Source of the DNA: Pseudolabrys sp.
GTDB lineage: Bacteria > Pseudomonadota > Alphaproteobacteria > Rhizobiales > Xanthobacteraceae
Length of the DNA: 40,749 bases
Direction of reading: 5' to 3'
Assembly (NCBI GenBank): GCA_019635575.1
Contig: JAHBZF010000019.1
Span: 1-40,749, forward strand
In this document: positions 33,232 through 40,749 of the stretch, one piece after another
How positions within the stretch are numbered: the stretch's first letter is position 1
Layout of the letters: each line of letters starts with the position of its first letter
Position numbers and translations under genes: made by a program
The notes under the pieces: model-generated
Seen by the model: only the letters and a program-made list of their open reading frames with translations
Databases searched by the model: none
What the model was told of the DNA's origin: nothing

Positions 33232-33290
33232 GAGAGCGTTTTCGAGCGAAGTGGAGACCGGTTCGCGTCCAGAAAACGCGCCAAATCAAA
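33232..33290. repeat. Interspersed hairpin repeat, copy 3
   Basis: Best preserved copy: outer arms GCGTTTTC (33236-33243) and GAAAACGC (33272-33279), inner arms GCGAA/TTCGC, loop with GACCGG. It lies between epmA and epmB, so it may separate or attenuate the two. Same family as 13005 and 17201. Confidence 0.82.
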
Positions 33291-33309
33291 GCTCGAGCGG
33301 ACGGGATTG

Positions 33310-34386
33310 ATGGAAGACACGACGACCTTGCGCACGCCTGATGAACTGATCGCGGCCGGCCTTGTGGCGCCGGACGCGGCGGTTATGCAGGAGCGCATTG
33401 CCGCCCGTTATGCGGTCGCCATTCCGCCGGCGCTGGCGGCGTTGATCGACCGCGACGATCCCGCGGATCCGATCGCGCGGCAGTTCGTGCCCGATCCGGC
33501 CGAGCTCGATGTGCAGCCGCATGAACTCGCCGACCCCATCGGCGACGCCGCGCATATGCCGGTCGAGGGGATCGTGCATCGCTATCCCGACCGCGTGCTG
33601 CTCAAGCTGGTGCATGTCTGCGCGGTCTATTGCCGGTTTTGCTTCCGCCGTGAAATGGTCGGACCGGGCAAGCCGAACGCGCTGTCGCCGGACACACTCG
33701 AGCGCGCGCTCGATTATATCCGCGCGACGCCGGCGATCTGGGAGGTGATCCTCACCGGCGGCGATCCGCTGGTGATCTCGCCGCGCCGTCTGCGCGAGGT
33801 GGTGACCGCGCTTGCGGCGATCCCGCACGTGAAGGTGGTGCGCATCCATACAAGGCTGCCGATCGCCGATCCGGCGGCGATCACCGGCGCGATGGTGGAC
33901 GCCTTGAAAGCGGCGATGCCGCAGGTTGCCGTCTATGTCGGCCTGCATGCGAACCATCCGCGCGAGCTGACGCCGCAAGCGCGCACCGCCTGTGCGCGCT
34001 TCATCGACGCCGGCATTCCGATGGTGAGCCAGACGGTGCTGCTGCGCGGGGTGAATGACGACGTCGAGACCATGGGCGCGCTTCTGCGCGCGCTGGTCGA
34101 GACCCGGATCAAGCCGTACTATCTGCATCACGGCGATCTCGCGCCCGGCACCGCGCATCTGCGCACGACCATCGCCGAAGGGCAGGCGCTGATGCGCGCT
34201 CTGCGCGGACGGTTCTCAGGTCTGTGTCTGCCCGAATACGTGCTCGATCTGCCGGGCGGACACGGCAAGTCGCCGGTCGGACCGAGTTATCTCGCTTGGA
34301 AAAGCGACGGAGCCGCGGCGATCGAGGATTTCAACGGCAACTCCCACGCTTATCCCGAGAGCCCGGCCGGCAGTCGGGCCGATTAG
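33310..34386 (+). CDS. epmB: EF-P (R)-beta-lysine-forming lysine 2,3-aminomutase
   Basis: 358-residue radical SAM enzyme that converts lysine to beta-lysine for EpmA. The iron-sulfur CxxxCxxC is Cys104, Cys108, Cys111 (CAVYCRFC), with ILTGGDPL and IHTRLP after it. The PLP-binding Lys320 is in LPGGHGKSP. It is shorter than clostridial lysine aminomutase and lacks its C-terminal oligomerisation tail, as EpmB does. ATG 33310 is preferred to the TTG immediately before it. It is separated from epmA by a repeat. Confidence 0.95.
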   Translation: MEDTTTLRTPDELIAAGLVAPDAAVMQERIAARYAVAIPPALAALIDRDDPADPIARQFVPDPAELDVQPHELADPIGDAAHMPVEGIVHRYPDRVLLKLVHVCAVYCRFCFRREMVGPGKPNALSPDTLERALDYIRATPAIWEVILTGGDPLVISPRRLREVVTALAAIPHVKVVRIHTRLPIADPAAITGAMVDALKAAMPQVAVYVGLHANHPRELTPQARTACARFIDAGIPMVSQTVLLRGVNDDVETMGALLRALVETRIKPYYLHHGDLAPGTAHLRTTIAEGQALMRALRGRFSGLCLPEYVLDLPGGHGKSPVGPSYLAWKSDGAAAIEDFNGNSHAYPESPAGSRAD

Positions 34387-34486
34387 CATCGGCGCCCACG
34401 GCTGCCGCGCACCTTGCCTGCACGCATAGGTTGATCGATGATCGGTCAGGCCTGCGGGTGGGGAGCGGCGCGCGCCGATAGCAGCG

Positions 34487-35488
34487 ATGACATTACTGGC
34501 CAAAGTAGCGGGCGGGATTTGCCTCGGAGCTTTGTTGTTCGGCGTGACGGACGCCTTTGCAGCCTGTCGGCCGGTCGGACCGATCGACCGAATTGAAATC
34601 AACCGTCAGGCTCTGGCGTCGCTGCAAATATGGGGCGTCGATCGCCAACTGGTGTTCGATACGCTCAAGGTCATATCGACCTTCGAGACAGAGGGGTGCT
34701 GGGGCGGAGCAAGCGGAGACTTCGACGATCAGATCGTCTCCGCCGGCGCCCTCCAATGGAATTTTGGCAAGGGGTCATTGCAGCGGGCGCTGCAAAACTA
34801 CCGCACCCGCATGGGCGATCAGTTCGATGGTGCGATCGCGCAGTTGATGCGGACGACCAACTCCGTGGTGTTTTCGAAAGACTGTCTCGAATATGCCCGA
34901 CGGGAGGCGTGCCGACGCAGGATTTACGGCTCGGCGCGCGGACAGGATTTGCCGGCGGTCTACAAGGAGGAGTTCGACAATTTGTTCAACTCGGACGACA
35001 TGATCCAAATCCAAATGGATGGATTTGTCGGGCTCGTGCAAGGCGTTCGCGATGATATCAAGCGGTTGTTTGCCGATCGCCCGGTAACGGTGCGGCGGTT
35101 GGCATGGGCGGTCGATTCCAAGGTGCAGATGGAAAACCCGTTCCCTGACAATGCACTGATCGCGCGCGTGAGGGAAAAGTGGGAAAAGGTGGTGGAGAAC
35201 GAAGGCGAGGCGGGTCAAAAGCGGCGCTTGCTCGCCCTCGTCGATTGGTATCAAGGGCTCGCGCGATCGGTGGATCAGGACGGCGTTAGAAACGATGTCG
35301 AGTATAACGCGAAAACCTGGAAGGACATCGTTGAAAAGGGCGTCGATGCCGAAACGGCGGAATTGCTCAATTTCACCTATGTCGTGAGCCGCACCCTGTC
35401 GGGTAAGAACGGGCTCTATCAGGCTGATGCTTTCCAGCGGCGGGCCAAGGTCGCGCTTGGAAAAGGAAGCGTCCACGGGCATCGATAG
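34487..35488 (+). CDS. Secreted lysozyme-like hypothetical protein
   Basis: 333 residues with a signal peptide 1-25 (MTLLAKVAGGICLGALLFGVTDAFA/A). Near 65-95 the segment STFETEGCWGGASGDFDDQIVSAGALQWNFGKGSLQ has an FETxG..GGxSGDFD..SxGALQWN pattern that I recall from lysozyme-superfamily domains in phage- and effector-like proteins; the Glu and Asp could be catalytic. The end reads RRAKVALGKGSVHG, also seen in that group. Family assignment is inference from memory. Base composition is visibly more AT-rich than the flanking genes, which hints at acquisition. No immunity-type partner is recognised. Confidence 0.65.
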   Translation: MTLLAKVAGGICLGALLFGVTDAFAACRPVGPIDRIEINRQALASLQIWGVDRQLVFDTLKVISTFETEGCWGGASGDFDDQIVSAGALQWNFGKGSLQRALQNYRTRMGDQFDGAIAQLMRTTNSVVFSKDCLEYARREACRRRIYGSARGQDLPAVYKEEFDNLFNSDDMIQIQMDGFVGLVQGVRDDIKRLFADRPVTVRRLAWAVDSKVQMENPFPDNALIARVREKWEKVVENEGEAGQKRRLLALVDWYQGLARSVDQDGVRNDVEYNAKTWKDIVEKGVDAETAELLNFTYVVSRTLSGKNGLYQADAFQRRAKVALGKGSVHGHR

Positions 35489-35557
35489 TCAACGGACGCG
35501 CGGCGCATAGTGATCGTGGCCGGCGACACTTCAATCCGCCGGCCGAGACCTGATGCC

Positions 35558-35698
35558 TCACTGATGCAGAGCGATCACGTCGTACAGCGTGGCGGCAAGG
35601 GCAAGCGCGGCGAAGCCGAAGACGACCACGGTGATGGCGGCATTGCCCACGAACGTCGCATCGCGACGCAGATGGTCGGCGAGTTGCTTGTTCTTCAT
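35558..35698 (-). CDS. 46-residue small membrane protein
   Basis: Short open frame beginning MKNKQLADHLRRD and ending LYDVIALHQ. The centre (FVGNAAITVVVFGFAALALAATL) is one hydrophobic helix after a basic N-terminus, so probably a single-pass inner-membrane protein. GGAG lies eight bases before ATG 35698. No family recognised. It stands alone between the lysozyme-like gene (convergent) and tRNA-Glu (same strand). Confidence 0.6.
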   Translation of the reverse strand: MKNKQLADHLRRDATFVGNAAITVVVFGFAALALAATLYDVIALHQ

Positions 35699-35812
35699 GG
35701 CGCGTGCTCCATCGGAATCTATCGACAACGGAACAAACGAAACCTAGCGCCGGTTCCTGCGCCGCGGCGCGTATTTTCTCCGTAAAACCTTGATGATTCA
35801 GCCAATTTGCAT

Positions 35813-35827
35813 GGGTGCCATGCACCC
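35813..35827. repeat. Small palindrome downstream of tRNA-Glu
   Basis: GGGTGC-CAT-GCACCC, six perfect pairs, overlapping a second palindrome TGCATGG-GTG-CCATGCA. It is about 36 bases beyond the CCA end of tRNA-Glu and could be a transcript end. Confidence 0.35.
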
Positions 35828-35862
35828 TTGGCCGAAAAGCCAGTCCCCGTTCTGGCGGGAAA

Positions 35863-35937
35863 TGGCGCGCCCTAGCGGAATCGAACCGCTCTCTCCACCG
35901 TGAAAGGGTGGCGTCCTAACCGATAGACGAAGGGCGC
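35863..35937 (-). tRNA. tRNA-Glu (anticodon TTC)
   Basis: 75 bases with encoded CCA. Read on the minus strand: acceptor GCGCCCT pairs with AGGGCGC, discriminator G, then CCA. The anticodon loop CTTTCAC is closed by a CCACC/GGTGG stem, and the T arm contains GGTTCGATTCC. All arms pair, so it should be functional. Confidence 0.96.
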
Positions 35938-35949
35938 GAAGCGGCCGGA

Positions 35950-35978
35950 GGTATAGAGGCGTTGGGCGGTGCTCGCAA
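35950..35978 (-). promoter_or_regulatory. Candidate promoter of tRNA-Glu
   Basis: On the minus strand, TTGCGA (35978-35973), 17 bases, then TATACC (35955-35950); initiation would fall a few bases before the tRNA 5' end. Spacing is ideal, hexamers are moderate matches. Confidence 0.4.
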
Positions 35979-36015
35979 GTCGCTCGCTCACACCTTCCTC
36001 GATTACCAACGGCGG

Positions 36016-36474
36016 TTACCACCGGCCCGTATTCGGCATCGACAGCCAGGGCTCCTGCGGCGGCTTGGCTGCGCCTTTTTGCAGCAATTCGATGGAATGG
36101 CGGTCGGGCGAGCGGATGAAGGCCATCATCCCGTCGCGGGGTGGGCGGTTGATGGTGACCCCGGCCCGCATCAGCCGGTCGCAGGTGGCGTAGATGTCGT
36201 CGACCTCGTAGGCGAGATGGCCGAAATAGCGGGCCTCGCCATAGTCCTCGCTGTCCCAGTTGTAGGTGAGTTCCACCAGCGGGGCGCCGCGTCCGCCGTC
36301 TGATTTCGCGTCGCCGACCAGGCCGGTGTCCTCCGGGGCAGCGAGGAAGACGAGGGTGTAGCGGTTCTTCTCGTCGACCCGGCGGCTCGTCTCCTTGAGG
36401 CCGAGCTTGTTGCAATAGAAGTCCAGCGCCGCGTCGAGATTGCGCACGCGCAGCATCGTGTGCAGATATCGCAT
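36016..36474 (-). CDS. gloA: Lactoylglutathione lyase (glyoxalase I)
   Basis: 152-residue VOC-fold metalloenzyme converting the methylglyoxal-glutathione adduct to S-lactoylglutathione. The four metal ligands are visible: His5 ([10 protein letters not shown]), Glu68 (LVELTYNWD), His86 ([10 protein letters not shown]) and Glu129 (HSIELLQ). It lacks the insertions of zinc-type enzymes, so it is probably nickel-type. ATG 36474 has AAGGAG seven bases upstream. It is divergent from the sirtuin gene. Confidence 0.93.
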   Translation of the reverse strand: MRYLHTMLRVRNLDAALDFYCNKLGLKETSRRVDEKNRYTLVFLAAPEDTGLVGDAKSDGGRGAPLVELTYNWDSEDYGEARYFGHLAYEVDDIYATCDRLMRAGVTINRPPRDGMMAFIRSPDRHSIELLQKGAAKPPQEPWLSMPNTGRW

Positions 36475-36553
36475 CACATCACTCCTTCTGGTGACTGGCC
36501 TTGCTGACGCGCAGACCGGTCCCCGTCTGACACTGATCCGTCGGGTTCTTAAC

Positions 36554-37315
36554 ATGGTGACGACCGAACTCACGCGCACGATCGCGGATCTGCGGGAACT
36601 GATCGAGGGGGCGCGGGTGATCGTGCCGTTCACCGGCGCGGGGATATCAACCGAATGCGGTATTCCGGATTTCCGCTCGCCCGGCGGCATCTGGACCAAG
36701 AATCGCCCGATCCCGTTCGACGAATTTTTGGCGAGCCGGGAGAGCCGCGACGAATCCTGGCGCCGGCGGTTCGCTATCGACGCGAACTTTGCCGCGGCGC
36801 GGCCGGGGCGCGGGCATCGCGCGCTGGCGAGCCTTTATCGTCGCGGGCAGGTTCCGGGCGTCATCACCCAGAACATCGACAATCTGCATCAGGCGTCCGG
36901 CATCGCCGCGGACGATGTCGTCGAGCTGCATGGCAACACCACCTATGCCAACTGTCTGGACTGCGGAAAACGCTACGAAATCGCGTGGATGAAGCAGTCG
37001 TTCGACCAGCAGGGCCGGGCAGCCGATTGCCTCGACTGCGGCGGCCATATCAAGACGGCGACCGTGTCGTTCGGGCAGGCGATGCCGGCGCCGGCGATGC
37101 AGCGCGCGGAGGATCTGACGCGTGGCTGCGATCTGTTCATCGCCATCGGATCGTCGCTGGTGGTGTGGCCGGCGGCGGGGTTTCCACTGATGGCGAAACG
37201 CAACGGCGCGGCGCTCGTCATCATCAATCGCGAGCCGACCGACTTCGATGAGATCGCCGATCTCACCGTGCAGCACGACATCGGCGACGTGCTGGAGAGC
37301 TTCATTTCGGATTGA
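36554..37315 (+). CDS. cobB: NAD-dependent protein deacylase, sirtuin (CobB/Sir2) family
   Basis: 253-residue sirtuin that removes acyl groups from lysine using NAD. Rossmann motif GAGIS (28-32) and [20 protein letters not shown] near 105-112, catalytic His126 in ELHGN. The zinc knuckle is Cys134, Cys137, Cys159, Cys162. Later [15 protein letters not shown] and IINREPT are typical. ATG 36554 has no strong Shine-Dalgarno but fits the family start. Deacetylation of acyl-CoA synthetases is the usual bacterial role. Confidence 0.93.
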   Translation: MVTTELTRTIADLRELIEGARVIVPFTGAGISTECGIPDFRSPGGIWTKNRPIPFDEFLASRESRDESWRRRFAIDANFAAARPGRGHRALASLYRRGQVPGVITQNIDNLHQASGIAADDVVELHGNTTYANCLDCGKRYEIAWMKQSFDQQGRAADCLDCGGHIKTATVSFGQAMPAPAMQRAEDLTRGCDLFIAIGSSLVVWPAAGFPLMAKRNGAALVIINREPTDFDEIADLTVQHDIGDVLESFISD

Positions 37316-37469
37316 TTCGTAAGGCGTTACGCGGTGGACAGATTTGTGCGCAAGCGCATTTTGTCCTTTGACGCATATCAGCCGATGTTATCTTGCATAC
37401 ACAGATTCGGAGCAGCGTCCTCAAGAGACGCCAGAACAACGGCAGCGTTACGGCGCCATATTACGGCGC

Positions 37470-38078
37470 ATGACGTCGGACGGGATTGAATCAAAAATGC
37501 CAGGCACACGCCTCGGTCTCGGCCCGGAAGTTGATCATCATCTCGATGACGAAGCCGGCGCGAGCATCATTGAAATCAGCGGCACCATTAAATGGTTCGA
37601 TGTCGCCAAGGGTTTCGGCTTCATCATCCCCGACAATGGACTGCCCGACGTCCTTCTTCATGTGACCTGTCTGCGCCGCGACGGCTTCCAGACGGCTTAT
37701 GAAGGCGCCCGCGTCGTCTGCGAGGTGTTGCAGCGGCCGCGTGGTCTGCAAGCCTTGCGTGTCGTCTCGATGGACGAGAGCACGGCGATCCACCCGGCGC
37801 AGATGCCGCCGCCGCGCACCCACGTCTCGGTGACGCCGACCAGCGGCCTCGAACGCGCCCAGGTCAAGTGGTTCAACCGGCTGCGGGGCTTCGGCTTCCT
37901 GACGCGGGGCGACGGGACGCCGGACATCTTCGTCCATATGGAAACCCTGCGCCGCTACGGCCTTGCCGAATTGCGGCCTGGTCAGACGGTGCTGGTCCGT
38001 TTTGGGCCCGGACCCAAGGGCATGATGGCCGCCGAGGTTCGCCCGGATGGTGGGCCGCTCGGACCGGCGTCGCACTGA
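37470..38078 (+). CDS. Double cold-shock-domain protein
   Basis: About 202 residues with two cold-shock domains. The first (about 29-95) has [18 protein letters not shown] and DVLLHV; the second (about 131-192) has [18 protein letters not shown] and DIFVHM, which are the RNP1 and RNP2 RNA-binding motifs. Such proteins bind single-stranded RNA and act as RNA chaperones. The alphaproteobacterial double-CSD layout is common. ATG 37470 is one choice; ATG 37497 ([15 protein letters not shown]) is equally plausible. The 154-base leader holds a possible promoter, TTGACG (37368) and TATCTT (37389), with a short 15-base spacer. Confidence 0.9.
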   Translation: MTSDGIESKMPGTRLGLGPEVDHHLDDEAGASIIEISGTIKWFDVAKGFGFIIPDNGLPDVLLHVTCLRRDGFQTAYEGARVVCEVLQRPRGLQALRVVSMDESTAIHPAQMPPPRTHVSVTPTSGLERAQVKWFNRLRGFGFLTRGDGTPDIFVHMETLRRYGLAELRPGQTVLVRFGPGPKGMMAAEVRPDGGPLGPASH

Positions 38079-38150
38079 CCAGCCGGCGCTGACGCGATCT
38101 TGATGCGGACTTTGCTTGTTGCCGGGGCGCGGCTCGCGTATCCCGGCAGC

Positions 38151-38603
38151 ATGCGTATCCTGACCCTTCTTGCTTTCGCCCTCGGTGCCGCGCTGTTCGG
38201 GTCGCTCCCGGCCGTCGCCGCCGAATTCCAGACCCTTGAGATCGCCAGCCGGAACGGCGTCCACCCGTTCATGGTCGAGATCGCGACCACCGATCAGGAG
38301 CGGGCTCAGGGGTTGATGTACCGGAAGGAACTGCCCGAAGGGCGGGGCATGCTGTTCGACTTCAAACGTGATCAGGAAGTCGCGATGTGGATGAAGAACA
38401 CCTATGTCTCGCTCGACATGATCTTCATCCGTGCCGACGGACGGATCGCCCGGATCGCCGAGCACACCGAGCCGTTGTCGACCAAGATCGTTTCGTCCGG
38501 CGGGCCGGTGCGCGGCGTGCTCGAAGTGGTGGCGGGAACGGCCCGCAAGCTCGGCATCGCGCCGGGTGACCGGGTTGCTCACGCGATGTTCGAGCCGCGC
38601 TGA
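38151..38603 (+). CDS. Exported DUF192 family protein
   Basis: 150-residue protein with a signal peptide 1-23 (MRILTLLAFALGAALFGSLPAVAA) and a DUF192 beta-rich domain: FMVEIATTDQERAQGLMYRKELPEGRGMLFDF, VAMWMKNTYVSLDMIFI, and VRGVLEVVAGTARKLGIAPGDRV. Function unknown. ATG 38151 is preferred because it puts the signal peptide at the start; ATG 38103 would add 16 residues before it. It follows the cold-shock gene by about 70 bases. Confidence 0.9.
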   Translation: MRILTLLAFALGAALFGSLPAVAAEFQTLEIASRNGVHPFMVEIATTDQERAQGLMYRKELPEGRGMLFDFKRDQEVAMWMKNTYVSLDMIFIRADGRIARIAEHTEPLSTKIVSSGGPVRGVLEVVAGTARKLGIAPGDRVAHAMFEPR

Positions 38604-38684
38604 GGCGCGGTCGCCTTAGAAGGTTGCTTGCCGGGTCTGGGCCGAGCGTGTATCGCAGCCCCCACAGCCGCTTGTGTTGGCGAT

Positions 38685-38761
38685 CGGAGCGTAGCGCAGT
38701 CTGGTAGCGCATCTGCTTTGGGAGCAGAGGGTCGCAGGTTCAAATCCTGCCGCTCCGACCA
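38685..38761 (+). tRNA. tRNA-Pro (anticodon TGG)
   Basis: 77 bases with encoded CCA. Acceptor CGGAGCG pairs with CGCTCCG, discriminator A, then CCA. D arm AGCGCAGTCTGGTAGCGC, anticodon loop CTTTGGGA (TGG), T arm GCAGGTTCAAATCCTGC. It lies 490 bases upstream of an integrase gene and is the probable integration target of the island. Confidence 0.97.
38731..38761 (+). other. Candidate attachment site (attL) at the tRNA-Pro 3' end
   Basis: Tyrosine recombinases usually insert at the T arm and acceptor stem of a tRNA and restore it. This segment would be the core; the second copy (attR) should lie to the right beyond the window. Inference from layout only. Confidence 0.45.
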
Positions 38762-39251
38762 ATCCCTGACGTGTCTTTACGTGCCTTGGCACTTTAAGTG
38801 CCTTGGCGTGATCGTCGTGCAAACCGGCGAAACGTAACGACGAATAAGCGCCACGCCATATAGGGCCGGCACACCACCAAACACCTTCTGGTTTTGTTTT
38901 TGTCGCCGGCGGCTACTGCCAAATTTATGCCGTGCGGCTGCTCAGCAGCGCCCTTTATGCGGAGCAGCGGGCCCGCTTATCCCCAATTCAAATCGCTGTC
39001 CTGTTATACTTGGACTCGAGATTCTTTTGCGAAGTGTTTGATGCGCTTAGGAAAATGGGTCCAGCCAACACGGTCGGTCCAATTAGATCATAAGATATGA
39101 TCTAGACTTGATATTACATACGCATATGGGGAATATTTTCGCGGAAAGCTAAAAAATTTATGAGTTAGTTATGCGTTTAACTTACAGTTTTACCGTCACT
39201 CTGCGGGCTCCAGTGCGATCTGTTTGCGGCGCCATTTCGTAGTCGCCGCAA
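38762..39251. other. AT-rich gene-free stretch between tRNA-Pro and integrase
   Basis: 490 bases with markedly higher AT content from about 38,880 on, above all 39,070-39,200. It holds a direct repeat GTGCCTTGGC (38781-38790 and 38798-38807), which could be recombinase arm sites. Short open frames exist but have no ribosome-binding site or recognisable protein. I see no supportable gene. Confidence 0.6.
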
Positions 39252-40454
39252 ATGCCGACTGTTGTTCTCACCGCGAGTTTCGTTCGTTCTGCATCGTGCC
39301 CCGCCGATGCAAAGAAGCTCGACTTTTTTGACGGTACGCAGCGCGGGTTCCTGCTCGAGGTGCGCTGTTCGGGCGGCAAAACTTATTACCAGCGGTACTC
39401 CGATGCGCGTGGCCGCGCCCGGCAATTCAAGATCGGTCCAGCCGATGTGCTGACGCTCGATCAGGCGCGGCGCAAGGCGCGGCACATTCTCGCGCAGGCG
39501 GTGCTGGGAACGGATCCGCAGAAACAGCGGCAGGAGGCGCGCGCGATCCCGCGGCTCGCGCAGTTCGCCCAGGATCGCTATCTGCCGTATGTCCAGACCT
39601 ACAAGAATAGCTGGCAGACCGACGAGACCGTGCTGCGCGTGCATATCCTGCCGCGGCTCGGGTCGCTGGCGCTCGATGAGGTCACGACCGACGCGATCTC
39701 TGACGTGATCGCGCGCATGCGGGAGAGCGGATACGCCACCGGCACGATGAACCGGGTGATCGTCATCCTGCGCTACATGTTCAATCTGGCGCGCAAGTGG
39801 AAGGTGCCGGGCGTCGCCGATAATCCGGCAGCGGCCTTGAGCGCCGGTCCTGATGTTCAGCGCAATCGCTTTCTCAGCGAGATCGAAGTCGAGTGCCTGG
39901 TCGATGCGATCCGCAAGGATGAGAATCAAACCGCCGCGCGCGCGATCCTGTTGTTGCTGCTCACGGGCGCGCGACGCAACGAGATCACCTTCGCGCGCTG
40001 GGATTATGTCGACTGGGACAATCGTACGCTGCTGGTGCCGCGTTCCAAATCAGGGCGCGCGCGTGTCATCGCGCTCAATCAGGCGGCGATCGCGCTGCTG
40101 CAGGCAGCGCCGCGGCTGCCCGGCAATCCGTATATCCTGCCGTCGCCGGTGAATGGCCGGCCATCGCCGTCACTATTTTTTCCTTGGGATCGCATCCGCA
40201 AGCGGGCAGGGCTTGCCGATGTGCGGCTGCACGACCTGCGCCACTCGTTCGCAAGCTTCCTCGTCAATCGCGGCGTATCGCTCTATGTCGTACAGGGGCT
40301 GCTCGGTCATCTGCATGCGCGCACGACACAGCGTTACGCGCACCTCACGCGCGAGACACTGAGCGACGCCGCCGATCTCATGCAGGACGTGGTCGCTGTG
40401 CCGCTGAAGGGCGGATTGCCGGATACGGCGGCATCAGCGAGTTCGAGCAATTAA
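39252..40454 (+). CDS. int: Tyrosine recombinase (P4-type phage/island integrase)
   Basis: 400-residue site-specific recombinase. The N-terminal arm-binding domain of P4-integrase type (DUF4102-like, RGFLLEVRCSGGKTYYQRYSDARGRARQFKIG) is at about 20-90. A core-binding SAM-like domain spans about 100-195, then the catalytic domain. Catalytic residues: Arg241 (TGARRNEI), His327 and Arg330 (HDLRHSF), His353 (LLGHLHARTT), nucleophile Tyr362 (RYAHL). All are present, so the enzyme looks intact. ATG 39252 has only a weak ribosome-binding site. It is read away from tRNA-Pro, and a strong terminator follows. Confidence 0.93.
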   Translation: MPTVVLTASFVRSASCPADAKKLDFFDGTQRGFLLEVRCSGGKTYYQRYSDARGRARQFKIGPADVLTLDQARRKARHILAQAVLGTDPQKQRQEARAIPRLAQFAQDRYLPYVQTYKNSWQTDETVLRVHILPRLGSLALDEVTTDAISDVIARMRESGYATGTMNRVIVILRYMFNLARKWKVPGVADNPAAALSAGPDVQRNRFLSEIEVECLVDAIRKDENQTAARAILLLLLTGARRNEITFARWDYVDWDNRTLLVPRSKSGRARVIALNQAAIALLQAAPRLPGNPYILPSPVNGRPSPSLFFPWDRIRKRAGLADVRLHDLRHSFASFLVNRGVSLYVVQGLLGHLHARTTQRYAHLTRETLSDAADLMQDVVAVPLKGGLPDTAASASSSN

Positions 40455-40483
40455 ATAAAAATTGAGGACTGCGGTTTAACCGT

Positions 40484-40514
40484 AACGGCGCTTCGCTCGC
40501 GAAGCGCCGTTTTT
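40484..40514 (+). terminator. Rho-independent terminator after the integrase
   Basis: AACGGCGCTTCG (40484-40495), loop CTCG, CGAAGCGCCGTT (40500-40511), then a run of Ts to 40514: a twelve-pair stem with T-tail, 29 bases after the stop. A textbook intrinsic terminator. Confidence 0.9.
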
Positions 40515-40556
40515 GTTTGCCGTTTTGCTGCGCCCTGGAGTGCCTTCCGACGCTAT

Positions 40557-40573
40557 ACCGACCAACGGTCGGT
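40557..40573. promoter_or_regulatory. TetR-type operator-like palindrome
   Basis: ACCGACC-AAC-GGTCGGT, seven perfect pairs around three bases. The form resembles operators of TetR-family repressors. No gene follows within the window; the rest (40574-40749) has no supportable gene. Confidence 0.4.
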
Positions 40574-40749
40574 GCGCTTTGGCGACGGTGGCGGATAAAA
40601 CCGGAAGCGAGTCAATGCCGTGGTGAGCGGCGTGACCTACGCGCCCCCGAAATCGCCGGACCGCGCGACGATGTCCCGTGAGTGCGTCGCGGGGACGTCG
40701 CGGAAAAATTTGTGAGATCATTCAAAGCACGTTGGGGGGCGGTTTTTCG

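Noticed and set aside
32142-33341. 399-codon frame overlapping epmA on the same strand
   Set aside because: Out of frame with epmA, which carries class II synthetase motifs; the product is Arg/Gly-rich noise.
34487-35698. Effector and immunity pair (lysozyme-like protein with the 46-residue membrane protein)
   Set aside because: The two genes are convergent and not cotranscribed, and the small protein shows no sign of an inhibitor fold.
38616-38837. Short open frames on both strands across tRNA-Pro (reading AAGFEPATLCSQSRCATRLRY and GSASALGAEGRRFKSC)
   Set aside because: These are well-known false proteins created by translating tRNA genes.
38894-39100. 68-codon frame between tRNA-Pro and the integrase
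   Set aside because: No ribosome-binding site, no recognisable protein, and composition changes midway; could be a decayed fragment at most.
40476-40721. 81-codon minus-strand frame at the right edge
   Set aside because: It runs into the integrase terminator and has no motif; treated as chance.

Overview
The window comes from a GC-rich alphaproteobacterium, most likely Bradyrhizobiaceae/Nitrobacteraceae (Bradyrhizobium, Rhodopseudomonas or Afipia type). I infer this from codon use, the gene families (DUF1489, double cold-shock protein, FTR1 with cupredoxin, EF-P with EpmA and EpmB) and recognisable interspersed repeats of that family. No search could be run, so all family names are from reading the proteins.

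Layout. 1-4.5 kb: a minus-strand cluster for acyl-CoA catabolism, with a CYP153-like P450, an acyl-CoA dehydrogenase, a CaiB-type CoA-transferase and a MaoC-type hydratase. 4.8-6.3 kb: a soluble double-PAS chemotaxis receptor. Its reading frame carries an exact Illumina P5 adapter, so this part of the assembly is corrupted. 6.4-8 kb: isovaleryl-CoA dehydrogenase, then a small HTH regulator behind a perfect CtrA-type box. 8-9.1 kb: FTR1 iron permease with a cysteine-less cupredoxin. 9.4-13 kb: aldo/keto reductase, queC, a VUT-family transporter overlapping queC, an RraA-type protein and a YdcF protein. 13-15.5 kb: small membrane protein, DUF599, rhodanese and GST, with repeats.

15.6-23 kb holds both methylcrotonyl-CoA carboxylase subunits (beta at 15.6 kb, alpha at 20.6 kb). 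Between them lie small membrane proteins, a histone-H1-like protein, an orphan Bug-type binding protein and a hypothetical gene. With the isovaleryl-CoA dehydrogenase they give two successive leucine-degradation steps. 23.1-28.4 kb: a NitT/TauT-type ABC transporter with two permeases and no binding protein, co-oriented with a ThDP-dependent decarboxylase-like enzyme and facing a divergent LysR regulator. 28.4-31.4 kb: two exported cell-wall enzymes (MltB-like transglycosylase, M23 peptidase). 31.5-34.4 kb: efp with epmA and epmB, which install the lysine modification on EF-P. 34.5-38.6 kb: a secreted lysozyme-like protein of lower GC, a 46-residue membrane protein, tRNA-Glu, glyoxalase I, a sirtuin, a double cold-shock protein and an exported DUF192 protein.

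38.7 kb to the end: tRNA-Pro, a 490-base AT-rich stretch without a supportable gene, a tyrosine recombinase and a strong terminator. This is the usual left end of a tRNA-targeted genomic island whose cargo lies beyond the window.

The clearest unexpected observation is the adapter inside the chemotaxis gene, which is an artefact. The best candidates for real, under-described biology are the transporter/ThDP/LysR locus, the reduced iron-uptake pair and the P450 cluster. I found no CRISPR array, rRNA, insertion sequence or recognised defence system.
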